Source: Lachnospiraceae bacterium (lineage in GTDB: Bacteria; Bacillota; Clostridia; Lachnospirales; Lachnospiraceae). From it: a stretch of DNA of 64,000 nucleotides. The DNA is taken from the NCBI GenBank assembly GCA_021199495.1, contig JAJQHY010000055.1, positions 85,117-149,116 on the forward strand, read 5' to 3'. The translations under genes and the position numbers were made by a program. Shown here piece after piece: positions 52,301 through 61,839 of this stretch (positions are counted from its first letter, which is position 1; the number at the start of each line of letters is the position of its first letter). Under the pieces are notes generated by a model. It saw only the letters and a program-made list of their open reading frames with translations, was not told where the DNA came from and searched no databases.

Positions 52301-55300
52301 GGTATAGTACCACAGGCCGTCCTCATCGGTGGCAGCGATATAGGTCACAGTCGAAGCCGTAGAAGTCTGAGAGGAGGCCAGACCTGTTTCCAGCACACCC
52401 TTATACAAAGATGCCTTCGTCTCCAAAACGATACCGTGGGAAACCTCAGATTCCAATGCAAATACATGGAACGTGTTTATTAGATTGCTGGATTTATAAG
52501 TATCCACATAAATATCCCACAGTTCGTCCGTTTCCGGATATGCTAACGTCATATAAAGGTACGCAGTCCCCGTAAAAGTCAGCGTAAGATCATCATCCCA
52601 CACCAGATAACATTGGGCAGCATCATCCTCCACAGTATCTGTTCCGGGATTATCATATTGGATGGACCAACCTGTCTCCCAGGCAGCGGCACTCATACCA
52701 GTGACATTGGCGTTGTCCGTCACAACAGATATTGTAATATCCTCTGCGGTCCACGGATTGTCAGAAATACTGAAGGGCAGCTCATCATACACATCAGCAC
52801 CGGTGACGGTAACCTCGCACGCACTGTTATTTTCCAGGGCAAGGCGATAAATTACCTGAGTTCCTGCCTCGCTTAACACTGTACGCCGCGTTGTATCGTC
52901 CCCGGAGGGCGCTGCACCCTTCTTCGTGACGATCAGTTTGTCAATCGTCAGTTTGCTGCCCCCGATCGTGGTCACATCATAAAGCCGGTGCGTCTCATGA
53001 TCATTTAACCAGACTTCATTGCATACGGAAAAATCCATACCGGATAGTTCCTGTGTATCCACAATCGCTTTATATCGTATTTCCGTGATACCCGTACCGG
53101 AAACCTGTATATAACAGTAAATGAAAGTACCGTCCTCGTTTACTTCAATTCTATCCGCAATCGTGTCAGAATTGATAAAAACGTCCTCGTATATACCTGT
53201 TGTCAGGCGGTAATACCCGACACCATCCACTGTTTCCGTTTCCAACCCGTAACCGATCAGCGCTGTGTTACTTTCTGCCGGCACAAGAAGCGTCTGTCCG
53301 GCGGACATTTTATCCACCAACGGCAGCCCACTGTAACTGCCTGTACCTTCGTGTTTTACATCTGCATAGTAATCAATGATATCGCCATCCGTGATGCTTG
53401 TGCCGTCTTCTAAAACCTGATCATCTCTGGAAACGGTGTAGCCCTTAGCAAGCGCAAAATCTCTGTAAATATTGCCTTTTATTACACTGTCGCTGTCCAG
53501 TACAGATTCATTTCCGGATCCATAATCATCTCCATACGCCGCGACATAATTGGTAACAAGTGTTTCCAGAAGCACGTTATCATTTGAAAACGCGTCATCG
53601 TTCTGCAGCAAATCCCAGTACAAATCTCCGGAAATCCGCATGAAAGTATCTTTTATAACTGCATCATACGACACGAATGTAATTCTGGTATTCCCCGTTA
53701 ATACATAATCCTCACCAAGATCCCACAACAGTGTATATGTGACTTCATTTGTTACGAAATAGCCGATATCGCTCAACGCGTCCGAAACGGATGTAATAAC
53801 CATAGTGTCCGATGTGCCGTCATAGCTTACAGACATTTCAAGATTGTCACCATTCCAGGCAAAGGTAATCGTAGCATCCGTCGCCTTTACCGTATCTTCT
53901 GAGCGCAGCACAGCTGCCGTTCCATACGATGTCACGTTATCGCCATAAGATGTACCAGTGCCTTCCATCTGCTGGTCAACGATTACCAGACTTCCGTCTG
54001 TCGATGTAACCTCGTCACTGATTGTTTCGTACAATGTCGCGTTATTTATGGTAATAACAAGAGCATGGTCATCATTTAAAAGCTCCTCCATTTCATCCGC
54101 TTCCAGATAAAGCCAGTCGCATAAAGTATCCTCAATGTACCGCAGCCCATAATAGGGCAGCGCTTCATCGTTTTCCAACATGACCCAGTAATTATAGGAG
54201 GCTCCCATATAATAGGAATTCGTGGAACTGCTCACACCCTTATAGAGATCATTCATATACACAATCAGCGTGCCGCTGCTTAGCGTTGCATAAGCAGTTG
54301 CATTTGATTGAGACGTCTGTATCTCAGAAGAATAATTGAATGTAAACTCCGCTTCAACGCTATTTGGAATACTGAAGCTTACACTGCTGCCTGATAACGT
54401 TTTGCTGCCTGTATACTCGATTACATGATCGCCATAGGTAACTGTCATGGCACTGGTCCTGATGTCGGTGGTAACACTGGTCTGTTTCACCATCCAGGTT
54501 ATCACAATGCTGCCGTCGTCCACTTTCATGGAGATATTACTCATGCTGCTGGCAGTTCCGTCAGCGAAAGTGCAGAGGGCATAGTCTACACCGTTCACAA
54601 TTACATGGATAATCTTGCTGCTGGTTACATACCAGTTCCCTGCTGCGATTGCCTCTGCCAGGCCATCCCGCCAGGCAAGGCCGTCCGGCAGGCTCAGTAC
54701 GTCAGTAAAAACTGCCGTTTCCACATAGTCTTTGCCGTAAGAGGTATGATTGGAGGTCTTATTGACTGTAATTGTATATTTTAACCCTGTCAGAAAAACG
54801 GTATCCTCATCTTCATCGTAATCAAAACCGGCAGAGCCGGACGTCTTTTTTACAACAGTATATTCTTCCGGTTCTGTGCTCCAGGTTATTTGATGGGCAG
54901 TATACGCACTGCCGGAAGGAGTTCCGTCAGCATTGGTATTATCCGTATCCTCGATCTCCCCATAAATCACCGCACTGCCCCCTTCTGTAGGGGTGCTTGG
55001 GTAATAAGCAACAAAAGTGAATTCAATTGTTGACCCGGCATCCAGATCACTAAGCTCCAGATAATAAAAGCCATCCGCATTTCCCACCTGATATAACGTC
55101 ACATCAAATGTCATCCCGTTGGAAGTAAAGGTGATGGTGTCCCCTGCAGACCATGTTGTGGTGGTTCCTGCACCGTCAGAAGAACGAATCGCTCCATTAT
55201 CACTGTCAAACTGGATATATATCCTTGCGGTTTTATTGGTTAAGTCGGCACTTTTGCTTTCAAACTGAACCGTCGTAAAGGCATATTCACCCGTCAGATA

Positions 55301-58300
55301 TTCCGAATCAGCTTCACCGTCGGCATTCTTTGTCTGGTTAATCGTCATGACAATCTCATTCCCGTCACCATCCACATTTGTGATAATAATCGCGTCCTGT
55401 GTTATGACACAGACGTTTTCATCCGTTAATGCGGTCTGATAGAAAATACTGCTGTCTGTGACACCCAGTAAGGTCATGGCGCCGGAAAGAGTCGTTTCAT
55501 CGTTCACACTCGCCAGCTTAAAACTGCGGGCGAATGCATATGCTCCCAGATCTGATCCGACTGTATTCAGAAACGTCACGCCAATCAGACCACTGTCATA
55601 AAATGCATATTCTCCGATACTGCTCACACTGGCCGGAATGGTGACCCTGGTCAGGCCATCCGTATGACAGAAGGCATAGGCTCCAATCGTGGTCAGATTT
55701 GCCGGCAATATCACGTCAGTCAGGGATGTATCATTATAAAAGGCATACGCCCCAATGGCAGTCAAATGATCCGGCAGGGCTACGGAACTCAGATTCGTAC
55801 ATCCATAGAAAGTGCAATCCTCGATGGAGGTCACGCCGTCAGGGATGTCGATTTCCGTCAGAGCGGAGCAATTGTAGAAGGCATAGCTGCCCAGGTTCGA
55901 CAGGCTGGTGGGCAGGGCGATGCTGGCCAGGGATATGCAACCATAGAAGGCTTCGCTGCCAATGCTGATCACGGTGGACGGAATATTGATACTGATCAGG
56001 GAGGAACATCCCCGGAAAGTGCTGTCGTCGATGGCGGTCAGCTTGCTGCCGTCCTCAAAGGTCACAGCCCGCAGGCCGGTGCACCCCTGGAACGCCGAGG
56101 AGCCAATGGTTTCTACGCTGGCCGGAATGGTAACGCTGCTCATTGCATAACAGTATGCAAACGCGCTGCTGCCTATGTCTGATATTGTGTCCGGGAATTC
56201 AATGCCATTCAACAGACTGCAGCCATAGAATGCAAAATCGCCGATTGTCGTGAGCTCACTGTTATTTTCAAAAATCACTGATGTCAATAAAACACAATTG
56301 GAATACGCACTGCTAATGTCATGCCCACTAAATGCATAATCATCGATACTGACAACCTTAGCAGGTATCGTAATACTGGTCAGCCTCTGGCAGCCGGAAA
56401 AAGTAAAACTCTGGATTTCTGTCAGGTTATCAGGCAGATCTATACTTTCCAGGTTATAACAATTAAAAAATGCGCCACTGCCTATACTGGTCACGGAGTC
56501 AGGAATGTCAAGGTCGGTTATTTGAGTAACCTGATAAAACGCCCACTTCCCGATGCTTTCCAGTTTACTTCCGTCCTCGAAGGTTACTGAAGCAATTGAT
56601 TTTGGGCTTACATTAAGATTTCCGATATAAAACGCGTAATTTCCAATGCGTGTCACATCAGCACCAATGATGACAGACTGGATACTTGTCAGATAACTAT
56701 ACCACGGAGATTCACCTGCGCTGTAGTCTGCCATAGCGCCCTCCCCATCAATGACAAGCGAGCCATCCGAATACAGCGTCCATGACACGTTATCCGTTTC
56801 TGAGGCACTGCAATCTCCTGAAACGACCACAGTTACATCCTCGGCAATCACGTAGGTCGAAAAATGTTCCGCGTCAAACGATACCATACCGTCTTTAGCT
56901 TCATTTTCCAGAATTTCCGGCTCGCCTTCGTCCGGAACGTAGTATACGCTGCTGCTGCCGGTAATCTCAGCAGCTTCGATTGTCACAGTGACAGCTTCCT
57001 CCTGGGGTTCATAAATTATTTCGCTGCCGTCCGCCTCAAAACAAAGAATGGAAATGTCAAACGCAAGAAGGACATTTTTACCCTCGATTTCCACGTCAAC
57101 CGGTTCAGCCGACACAGCGGCATTTTCCGGCAGAAGCCCGCTGATGGTGATGATGACGCCGTCCGTTTCAATGGACAGAGTCTTCTCGGTGAGTTCTGAC
57201 TCTGATGCAGCCATTTTACCTGCATCCTGTATGGCAGGCTCTGATGATGACGCACCGTTCTCCTCCCGGGAGACAGACTCCGATGATGACGTGTCACTTT
57301 CCTCCCAGGAAGCAGATTCCAATGATGACGCACCGTTCTCCTCCTGGGCGACAGGCTCTGTTGATGCTGCGCCTTCTGCTGCCGTCAGTGCCGCAGACAC
57401 TGTGCCATAACCAGTGATACGGCTGTCGCTTATGGCATACTGATTCGTACACACCGCGTCAACGGCATCCGCATCTGAAGCATAATCACCCTCAATGACG
57501 GTCAGCTGTTCCGATCCTTCATCCAGGAATATCACAATGCCGACGCGGTCGGTTTTGCCATCCTCATCGATATCAAAAAATACAAGATCTCCCCGACCGG
57601 GGATATACTCCATGGCAGCCGCATACAGGCCCTGCTCCTTTAACATAACAGTCCAGGCGTAAGCGCCGGTGGACTCAGGGAAGTCCCCGGTTGAAATGCC
57701 GGCATAATGCAGGCAGAAGGAGGCAAACATAGCATTCCAGTCGCCATATTCATTTCCCGCCCATGCGCCATAGCGGGTATAGCCTTTGTGCGTCTCACCG
57801 TCATCGGCCAGGATAAAGTTCAGGATGCTCTCGGTATAGCCTGCCTGACTCTGTGCTACTGCCGCAACTGCCTCAGCCCGATCTTCGCTGAGTTGCTCCG
57901 GAAGAGTTGCCTCCCAGTCCTGTGCAGTTTCCACATCTGCAGTCACATCGATTAAACATTCTATAGTGTGTATATGTTCTTCCTGTTCGCAGACTAAAAC
58001 CTTCTGATAACAGGCTGCAGAATGGACATGGTCATTCATCTTAGCCACAGTTTCTGCGATGGTCTCCGTCATGACCACGGCATCCTCTGTGTCGGTTTTC
58101 ACTGCAGCGTCCGTCATGTCTGCGGCCTCATCCGCTATGGTTTCCACTGACTCTTCTGTAATCTCAGACACACTGTCCACAATATCATCTTCTGCAGCCA
58201 CGATATCCGCGGATATAGTATCCGTCACACTTTCCATCGCCGCTGCGGCCGCTTCCATATCCCCGTCGTACTCCTCCCAGAGCAGCTCCAGCTCCTCTAA

Positions 58301-58552
58301 GGTCACCGACGTCTCCATCACGTCGTCGCAGCCGCACACCAGCACCCACTCATAGCATTCCTCACTATCATGCTGGTGCTCCTCTACGCCGCAGTAGGTC
58401 TCGTTTGTCAGGGCCGCGCCGGTCAGCTTCAGCTGCCAGTACACGACAATCGTCACTACCAGAGCCAACGCCAGCAAGGCGCTGCCCAGCCGCCGCCTCG
58501 AACGACGCTCCTTTTTGAATTTTTCCAGATATTTTGTCACAAGATCCTGCAT
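49367..58552 (-). CDS. Giant LPXTG-like tip adhesin with BspA leucine-rich repeats
   Basis: A 3061-residue surface protein, last gene of pilus locus 2. Order: basic start and one helix (about 23-45); Cys/His-rich modules (C54-C75 and H175-C199); a CHAP-like domain (about 235-390) whose expected catalytic Cys is Asn273 in GDWNAMFASFC; a Ser/Glu-rich linker; BspA-type LRR_5 repeats (about 630-1080, LTSITIPAKVVSIDDYAFSG type); a very long region of beta-sandwich and pilin-like domains (about 1080-2780); a SpaA/Cna_B domain near 2880 (LTLYKVDENVQTKVLAGAIFALY, YYLMEVQAPDGY); and LPQSGGIGTG, a helix and RRRHYRQLV. GGAGG precedes the ATG. It is probably the pilus tip or a free wall adhesin. Confidence 0.88.
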   Translation of the reverse strand: MQDLVTKYLEKFKKERRSRRRLGSALLALALVVTIVVYWQLKLTGAALTNETYCGVEEHQHDSEECYEWVLVCGCDDVMETSVTLEELELLWEEYDGDMEAAAAAMESVTDTISADIVAAEDDIVDSVSEITEESVETIADEAADMTDAAVKTDTEDAVVMTETIAETVAKMNDHVHSAACYQKVLVCEQEEHIHTIECLIDVTADVETAQDWEATLPEQLSEDRAEAVAAVAQSQAGYTESILNFILADDGETHKGYTRYGAWAGNEYGDWNAMFASFCLHYAGISTGDFPESTGAYAWTVMLKEQGLYAAAMEYIPGRGDLVFFDIDEDGKTDRVGIVIFLDEGSEQLTVIEGDYASDADAVDAVCTNQYAISDSRITGYGTVSAALTAAEGAASTEPVAQEENGASSLESASWEESDTSSSESVSREENGASSSEPAIQDAGKMAASESELTEKTLSIETDGVIITISGLLPENAAVSAEPVDVEIEGKNVLLAFDISILCFEADGSEIIYEPQEEAVTVTIEAAEITGSSSVYYVPDEGEPEILENEAKDGMVSFDAEHFSTYVIAEDVTVVVSGDCSASETDNVSWTLYSDGSLVIDGEGAMADYSAGESPWYSYLTSIQSVIIGADVTRIGNYAFYIGNLNVSPKSIASVTFEDGSKLESIGKWAFYQVTQITDLDIPDSVTSIGSGAFFNCYNLESIDLPDNLTEIQSFTFSGCQRLTSITIPAKVVSIDDYAFSGHDISSAYSNCVLLTSVIFENNSELTTIGDFAFYGCSLLNGIEFPDTISDIGSSAFAYCYAMSSVTIPASVETIGSSAFQGCTGLRAVTFEDGSKLTAIDDSTFRGCSSLISINIPSTVISIGSEAFYGCISLASIALPTSLSNLGSYAFYNCSALTEIDIPDGVTSIEDCTFYGCTNLSSVALPDHLTAIGAYAFYNDTSLTDVILPANLTTIGAYAFCHTDGLTRVTIPASVSSIGEYAFYDSGLIGVTFLNTVGSDLGAYAFARSFKLASVNDETTLSGAMTLLGVTDSSIFYQTALTDENVCVITQDAIIITNVDGDGNEIVMTINQTKNADGEADSEYLTGEYAFTTVQFESKSADLTNKTARIYIQFDSDNGAIRSSDGAGTTTTWSAGDTITFTSNGMTFDVTLYQVGNADGFYYLELSDLDAGSTIEFTFVAYYPSTPTEGGSAVIYGEIEDTDNTNADGTPSGSAYTAHQITWSTEPEEYTVVKKTSGSAGFDYDEDEDTVFLTGLKYTITVNKTSNHTSYGKDYVETAVFTDVLSLPDGLAWRDGLAEAIAAGNWYVTSSKIIHVIVNGVDYALCTFADGTASSMSNISMKVDDGSIVITWMVKQTSVTTDIRTSAMTVTYGDHVIEYTGSKTLSGSSVSFSIPNSVEAEFTFNYSSEIQTSQSNATAYATLSSGTLIVYMNDLYKGVSSSTNSYYMGASYNYWVMLENDEALPYYGLRYIEDTLCDWLYLEADEMEELLNDDHALVITINNATLYETISDEVTSTDGSLVIVDQQMEGTGTSYGDNVTSYGTAAVLRSEDTVKATDATITFAWNGDNLEMSVSYDGTSDTMVITSVSDALSDIGYFVTNEVTYTLLWDLGEDYVLTGNTRITFVSYDAVIKDTFMRISGDLYWDLLQNDDAFSNDNVLLETLVTNYVAAYGDDYGSGNESVLDSDSVIKGNIYRDFALAKGYTVSRDDQVLEDGTSITDGDIIDYYADVKHEGTGSYSGLPLVDKMSAGQTLLVPAESNTALIGYGLETETVDGVGYYRLTTGIYEDVFINSDTIADRIEVNEDGTFIYCYIQVSGTGITEIRYKAIVDTQELSGMDFSVCNEVWLNDHETHRLYDVTTIGGSKLTIDKLIVTKKGAAPSGDDTTRRTVLSEAGTQVIYRLALENNSACEVTVTGADVYDELPFSISDNPWTAEDITISVVTDNANVTGMSAAAWETGWSIQYDNPGTDTVEDDAAQCYLVWDDDLTLTFTGTAYLYMTLAYPETDELWDIYVDTYKSSNLINTFHVFALESEVSHGIVLETKASLYKGVLETGLASSQTSTASTVTYIAATDEDGLWYYTNDSAGRYGYVEYYVVLYNEGPVNLYLNTLEDVLPDGFTYNTNTAKKPTATTDMTVTDSQGNEVICKTFDVTAVYDSETNIVSFDLSGGDLGYSNDYERYYLEPGEAAVFTYYVWTNTYADRNDAEINKIAMPFYDYSGGGLALSNEVSADTVSWNTGYNRNDGNTDIWNAAEAALYGMTGEGDDWLASTVTVYREQIKPGIEKTTDSDAAGSGETLTWSIKVTNDGESTMVGYYIYDVIQSPYYFTGTLTYTVYDGAGNSTTYTLGTLSGSDGVCKIYGYRYSSSTSSTKITYTLSENSWNWIYANVGYNPTKYAVGLQAWTDSDGNLVLCINLGNLTSSNATVEERTKRAFSLPSGGYGVLSLNTTSDSSTYYNGVITNTAYVRPTQEFGEGYIGNGTEILATDGDKIIGAYHAVMDEASVAVSYGYNTTSSKSVTELDDEKTETDNTATSTSKDTSITLTSAGSIFRYTLKVTNGNEKMDELVLLDNLPKEGDAMTLTAAERKSEFTVLLAESSNFTVAVTESDGTITALTEGDDYRIQYSTSDDVGEDDLNADSGTATNTWYDALSEIPAGESVRSFRVIFLFHGDNEGNYEAGDYIPAYAAVTVTFDAVVDNDTADAGEIAYNSFGYLYSASTSSYELTASPRKVGVQIPTAPSLVKELVESDGSTAASAEADTEFTFLIYEGTTTITGENESELLAALYADGITTLTKAVVTVKQGEAASESLLLADLKKYTITDNNGTCSAEESSYKWTWTDDVQYTIIEIPNSEYDFHSWNITTRTNGYTFTYDRSGNITLTCVNQERTWTLTLYKVDENVQTKVLAGAIFALYSPFSTDQMSESDYAALMLDAKPTQIKITDAGTANEKIWYLYDVQITDGNGMISWSKLKKEEAYYLMEVQAPDGYSLTYSPEVVSQTSTNVNVNSDKTVAVISVTNAPGYALPQSGGIGTGIFTLPGLLLCGGAAVLLRRRHYRQLV

Positions 58553-58699
58553 CTGTTACCTCCACATTTTTGCGGAGCCGCCCGGCCTCTTGCCGGACCG
58601 CTTATTTACCAAAAATAAATTCCCGGATTTTTCTGTCATCTATATCTGCAATTGGGTCTCGCAGCCATACTGCCCTGTATGGATTGCTGCCATCCCGTA

Positions 58700-59299
58700 T
58701 CAAAAGTTGATCATTGAAATCTTCTGAAACGGCCACACTCTTAAAATGACCTTCCCCACAATCTGCTCTTCCTCAATGCACCCGATCGCGCTGCTTCGCG
58801 AGTCAATCGATGCCGCCCGGTTATCCCCCATCACGAAATACCGGCTCTCCGGCACCTGATATGGGTAGGTGAGGTCTGTCTCACCCAGAGCCTTTACCGT
58901 CAGGTACGGCTCTTCGATCAGCTCATCATTGACGTATACGTTGCCCTCATCATCAATGTCAATCACATCGCCCGGCCCGCCGATCACTCTCTTTAATAAA
59001 AGCTTGTTCTGATAATAAAATCCCACCAGATCGCCTGTCTCAAAGTCGTCTGTGCTGAGTAAGAGGATGATATCTCCATCCGACAGGGTCGGCTCCATGC
59101 TGGTACCGGACACCTGCAGCACAGGCAGAAATATGGTCGCTAAAAGGACTGCTGCTGCCGCGACCACAATCATCGCATAGATAGTGGTCCGCATGGTCTG
59201 GCGGTACCGCTTCCGGTAGCGGAGCCGCTCCCGCTCCTGCTCAACGTCCTCCTCGCTGGGGATCTGCGCGGTGCGCAGATGATGCTGCCTCTCTGTCAT
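58700..59299 (-). CDS. Signal peptidase I (pilus locus 2)
   Basis: A 199-residue type I signal peptidase. Basic N-terminus (about 1-36), one helix (about 38-60), then box B SGTSMEPTLSDGD with catalytic Ser67, box D LLLKRVIGGPGD with the catalytic Lys, and box E GDNRAASIDSR. All catalytic residues are present, unlike the homologue in pilus locus 1. The start codon overlaps the upstream coiled-coil stop (TAATG). Probably processes the unusual pilin precursors of this locus. Confidence 0.93.
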   Translation of the reverse strand: MTERQHHLRTAQIPSEEDVEQERERLRYRKRYRQTMRTTIYAMIVVAAAAVLLATIFLPVLQVSGTSMEPTLSDGDIILLLSTDDFETGDLVGFYYQNKLLLKRVIGGPGDVIDIDDEGNVYVNDELIEEPYLTVKALGETDLTYPYQVPESRYFVMGDNRAASIDSRSSAIGCIEEEQIVGKVILRVWPFQKISMINF

Positions 59300-59727
59300 T
59301 AGCCTGCCCCTCCTGTCCCGTTCTCTTTTTTAAGATATTCCCGGAGCATGGGATATTTTTTCATCAGCAGATTGATTTTCCTGTTCACGTTCTCAATCCT
59401 GTCCCTGGCCTTCTGCTTTGACTCGTTTAACAGCTCCATGCATTCCTGCTCGGTCGCCGTAAGCTTCCCGGCACATTCCCGTTCGGTTTCCTCCAGCTTT
59501 TCCCGACATTCCCGCTCGGCCTGCCGCAACAGCGCATTCGCCCGCTCTTCCTTCTTCTTCGCGGCCTTCCGTATATCCCCCGCCTGCTCCATCAGAATAG
59601 CCTTATCCTGAAGCTGCTCATGCAGGTCCTCATTCTCCCGCCTGAGCAGCTTTTCATTCTGCTGCAGCGCGTAAATAATTTCTATCAGCTCGGTGCGGTT
59701 CATTTTCCGCAGTTCTTTTTCAGCCAT
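59299..59727 (-). CDS. Cytoplasmic coiled-coil protein of pilus locus 2
   Basis: A 142-residue, strongly charged protein without signal or membrane helix. MNRTELIEIIYALQQNEKLLRRENEDLHEQL begins a near-continuous heptad coil to about residue 120; a short tail LMKKYPMLREYLKKENGTGGAG follows. Sequence is not clearly related to the 134-residue protein of pilus locus 1, yet it has the same size, character and position next to a signal-peptidase gene. Function unknown; an export or localisation helper is a guess. Confidence 0.75.
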   Translation of the reverse strand: MAEKELRKMNRTELIEIIYALQQNEKLLRRENEDLHEQLQDKAILMEQAGDIRKAAKKKEERANALLRQAERECREKLEETERECAGKLTATEQECMELLNESKQKARDRIENVNRKINLLMKKYPMLREYLKKENGTGGAG

Positions 59728-59864
59728 TCTGTCATCAATTCCTTTTCAGCGGTGTAGCTGTCTGGCTGCGCCAAATTACCATCTCTCTCATTTCAGCCAG
59801 AACTACCTTCCTTATGCCCGCATGCGCGGGTGCCGATGTCAGGTCACCATTCAGCCGTCTGCTC

Positions 59865-60617
59865 CTACAGGGCATAATATCCGGATTTCCGTTCCTCATT
59901 TTTCAGGTAAAAACCAACTGTCAGCAGCAGGAGCCCGCCAATTCCCAGAATGGGAAGCGGCCAGTTGAGCTGTCCGGTCTGCGGCAGAGCAGTCTCAGAA
60001 ATGCCCGTCTGTGGCAGCACTGGTGTTTCCGGCTCCTCATACACTTCTTCCGCCGGGGTTTCCGGTTCTGGCTCTTCCAGAGTCAGCGTCACAGCTCCGA
60101 CCTTCGGGCTCGCGTTCACAGTGTAGACCCACACGCTATCCTCTTCCACCGGCAGCGTCACCACAAAGGGACTGATGGTCTCATACTCCGCGGACTCCGT
60201 CGTCTGCGCTACCAGATACAGCCCCAGCTCCAGATCCGTAAAACAGACCATCCCGTTCGTTGAAACCTCCTTTTCCATGCCGGTGATCAAAAGCCCATCC
60301 ATGTAGGACACAAGCGACGCCGCCAGGGTAGTGTCCGTCACATCGAGCGTCACCGTGCAGTCCGCAAAATCATCCGTGAACACGTAGGCCATATCGCCGT
60401 CATCGAGGGTAAGCTTTGCCACCTCATAGATCGTCACAGCCCCGCCGGTCACGGTAACACCATCCGTGTCCATGAGCGTCAGCTTAATCGCACCCGTCTT
60501 TGTCAGATTCAGGTCTGTCGTTTCAGCCGCACGAACAGGCGCCGCGTTTGCGCCGACTAAGACTGCGCTCATCAGCAATGCGGCAGCTTTTTTCACAAGT
60601 CCATTCCTGTATTTCAT
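59865..60617 (-). CDS. Minor (basal) SpaA-type pilin with two LPQTG motifs
   Basis: A 250-residue wall protein. Signal peptide ending VRAA near residue 31; a Cna_B/SpaA-like domain (about 38-190: GAIKLTLMDTDGVTVTGGAVTIYEVAKL, LELGLYLVAQTT); a Pro/Glu linker; then LPQTGISETALPQTGQLNWPLP, a helix and NEERKSGYYAL. Two LPQTG motifs lie nine residues apart. Position after the class C sortase and its small size fit a basal pilin. GGAGGG precedes the ATG. Confidence 0.88.
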   Translation of the reverse strand: MKYRNGLVKKAAALLMSAVLVGANAAPVRAAETTDLNLTKTGAIKLTLMDTDGVTVTGGAVTIYEVAKLTLDDGDMAYVFTDDFADCTVTLDVTDTTLAASLVSYMDGLLITGMEKEVSTNGMVCFTDLELGLYLVAQTTESAEYETISPFVVTLPVEEDSVWVYTVNASPKVGAVTLTLEEPEPETPAEEVYEEPETPVLPQTGISETALPQTGQLNWPLPILGIGGLLLLTVGFYLKNEERKSGYYAL

Positions 60618-60658
60618 TTCATTCCCTCCATGTTTGACAGGCTTATGTCAAATCTGAT

Positions 60659-61612
60659 TTATCGGATTTCTTCGTCCGGGTTATCCCCATTCAGCTTCCT
60701 TCCATCCGGCACGCGAGCACTTCGTCTTCTCTTGCCGCCTCTCCCGGGCTTTCGTCTGTTTCTCCCCCTGCGCGTCGACGCCAACAGCCAGACCAGCAGA
60801 ATCACCACGAGCGGTACCGCCAGCACCGGCGCGACTAAAAGCGGCGCCACCTTATAAGCCTCCTCGGTCACATGAAGCAGCGTCTGCGTCGCGTTCTCCA
60901 CACGCACGCCCCGCACCAGCAGACGATGGCTGTTGATCCCGTAGGGCGTGCAGGTTATCAGCGTGCAGCAGTCCTTACCTTCCTCAATATAGATATTCTC
61001 AATTTCCTCCGGCAGGACAATGGAAATCTGATCCACCTCGTAGGTCATCACCTGATTTAAAACGGTGATGGTAAATGTATCGCCGACCTCTAACTGGTCA
61101 AGGTTCGTAAAAAGCAGGGCGCTCGGCAGACCCCTGTGCGCGGAAATCACGCAGTGCGTGCTCTCTCCACCCACAGGCAGGCTTGTGCCCTCTAAGTGTC
61201 CGGCCGCGATCTGCAGAATGCTCGCATCCGTTCCGTGATAAATCGGCAGCCGGACATTGATTTTGTCAATTGTGACATACCCCATCACGCCGGTCCCGCT
61301 GACGTCCAACAGATCCCAGTACGCCTCGTCCACCAGCTCCGGGGACACAATTGTTTTGGCGGAGCCAATCTCTGCGAGCGACTCATTGTAGGCCTGTGCC
61401 GCCTCAAAATACTCCGTATAATCAGTCTCGGTCATCTGCGACACTGCCTGGTCATACGTAGCCACGGCACGGGTAGTGACCTGTTCGTTCCACCAGTTGC
61501 TCACTGACGGATAAGCCAGAATGATGACGCCGGTCAAAAAGACACACACCAGAACAATCGTCGTAAGACGATCACTTTTCCTCTTCTGCCGTTTCTCCTG
61601 AATTTGCCTCAT
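60659..61612 (-). CDS. srtC: Class C (pilin-polymerising) sortase
   Basis: A 317-residue sortase with an N-terminal helix (about 17-38) and a second helix near the C-terminus (about 265-285), the class C topology. Catalytic His is in STHCVISAHRGLPSALLF, Cys in TLITCTPYGINSHRLLVRG with the Arg. The N-terminal lid DP(W/F) motif of class C enzymes is not evident; DEAYWDLL occupies that area. A very basic tail (RRGRNRRKPGRGGKRRRS) follows the second helix. The start at 61612 is chosen over a GTG at 61657. It lies directly after the backbone pilin gene. Confidence 0.93.
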   Translation of the reverse strand: MRQIQEKRQKRKSDRLTTIVLVCVFLTGVIILAYPSVSNWWNEQVTTRAVATYDQAVSQMTETDYTEYFEAAQAYNESLAEIGSAKTIVSPELVDEAYWDLLDVSGTGVMGYVTIDKINVRLPIYHGTDASILQIAAGHLEGTSLPVGGESTHCVISAHRGLPSALLFTNLDQLEVGDTFTITVLNQVMTYEVDQISIVLPEEIENIYIEEGKDCCTLITCTPYGINSHRLLVRGVRVENATQTLLHVTEEAYKVAPLLVAPVLAVPLVVILLVWLLASTRRGRNRRKPGRGGKRRRSARVPDGRKLNGDNPDEEIR

Positions 61613-61839
61613 ACTTCCAAAAATCTCTCCCTGGTCCGATTTCTGCCTGCGGTCCACTGTCCGCCCCGTCTGGTCGGCAGCGGCAGTAAACTGCAGACAT
61701 CTGTCCCATCATGGAAGCCCCGCGCTTAAGCCTGACGACCGGGACGTGACCCCCTCTATCATTGAGCATGTCCCGCAAACGGACTCCTCCCGCCGGGAAA
61801 TCATATGATTAAAGCGACAAAAGAGTGTGATACCCTGGA

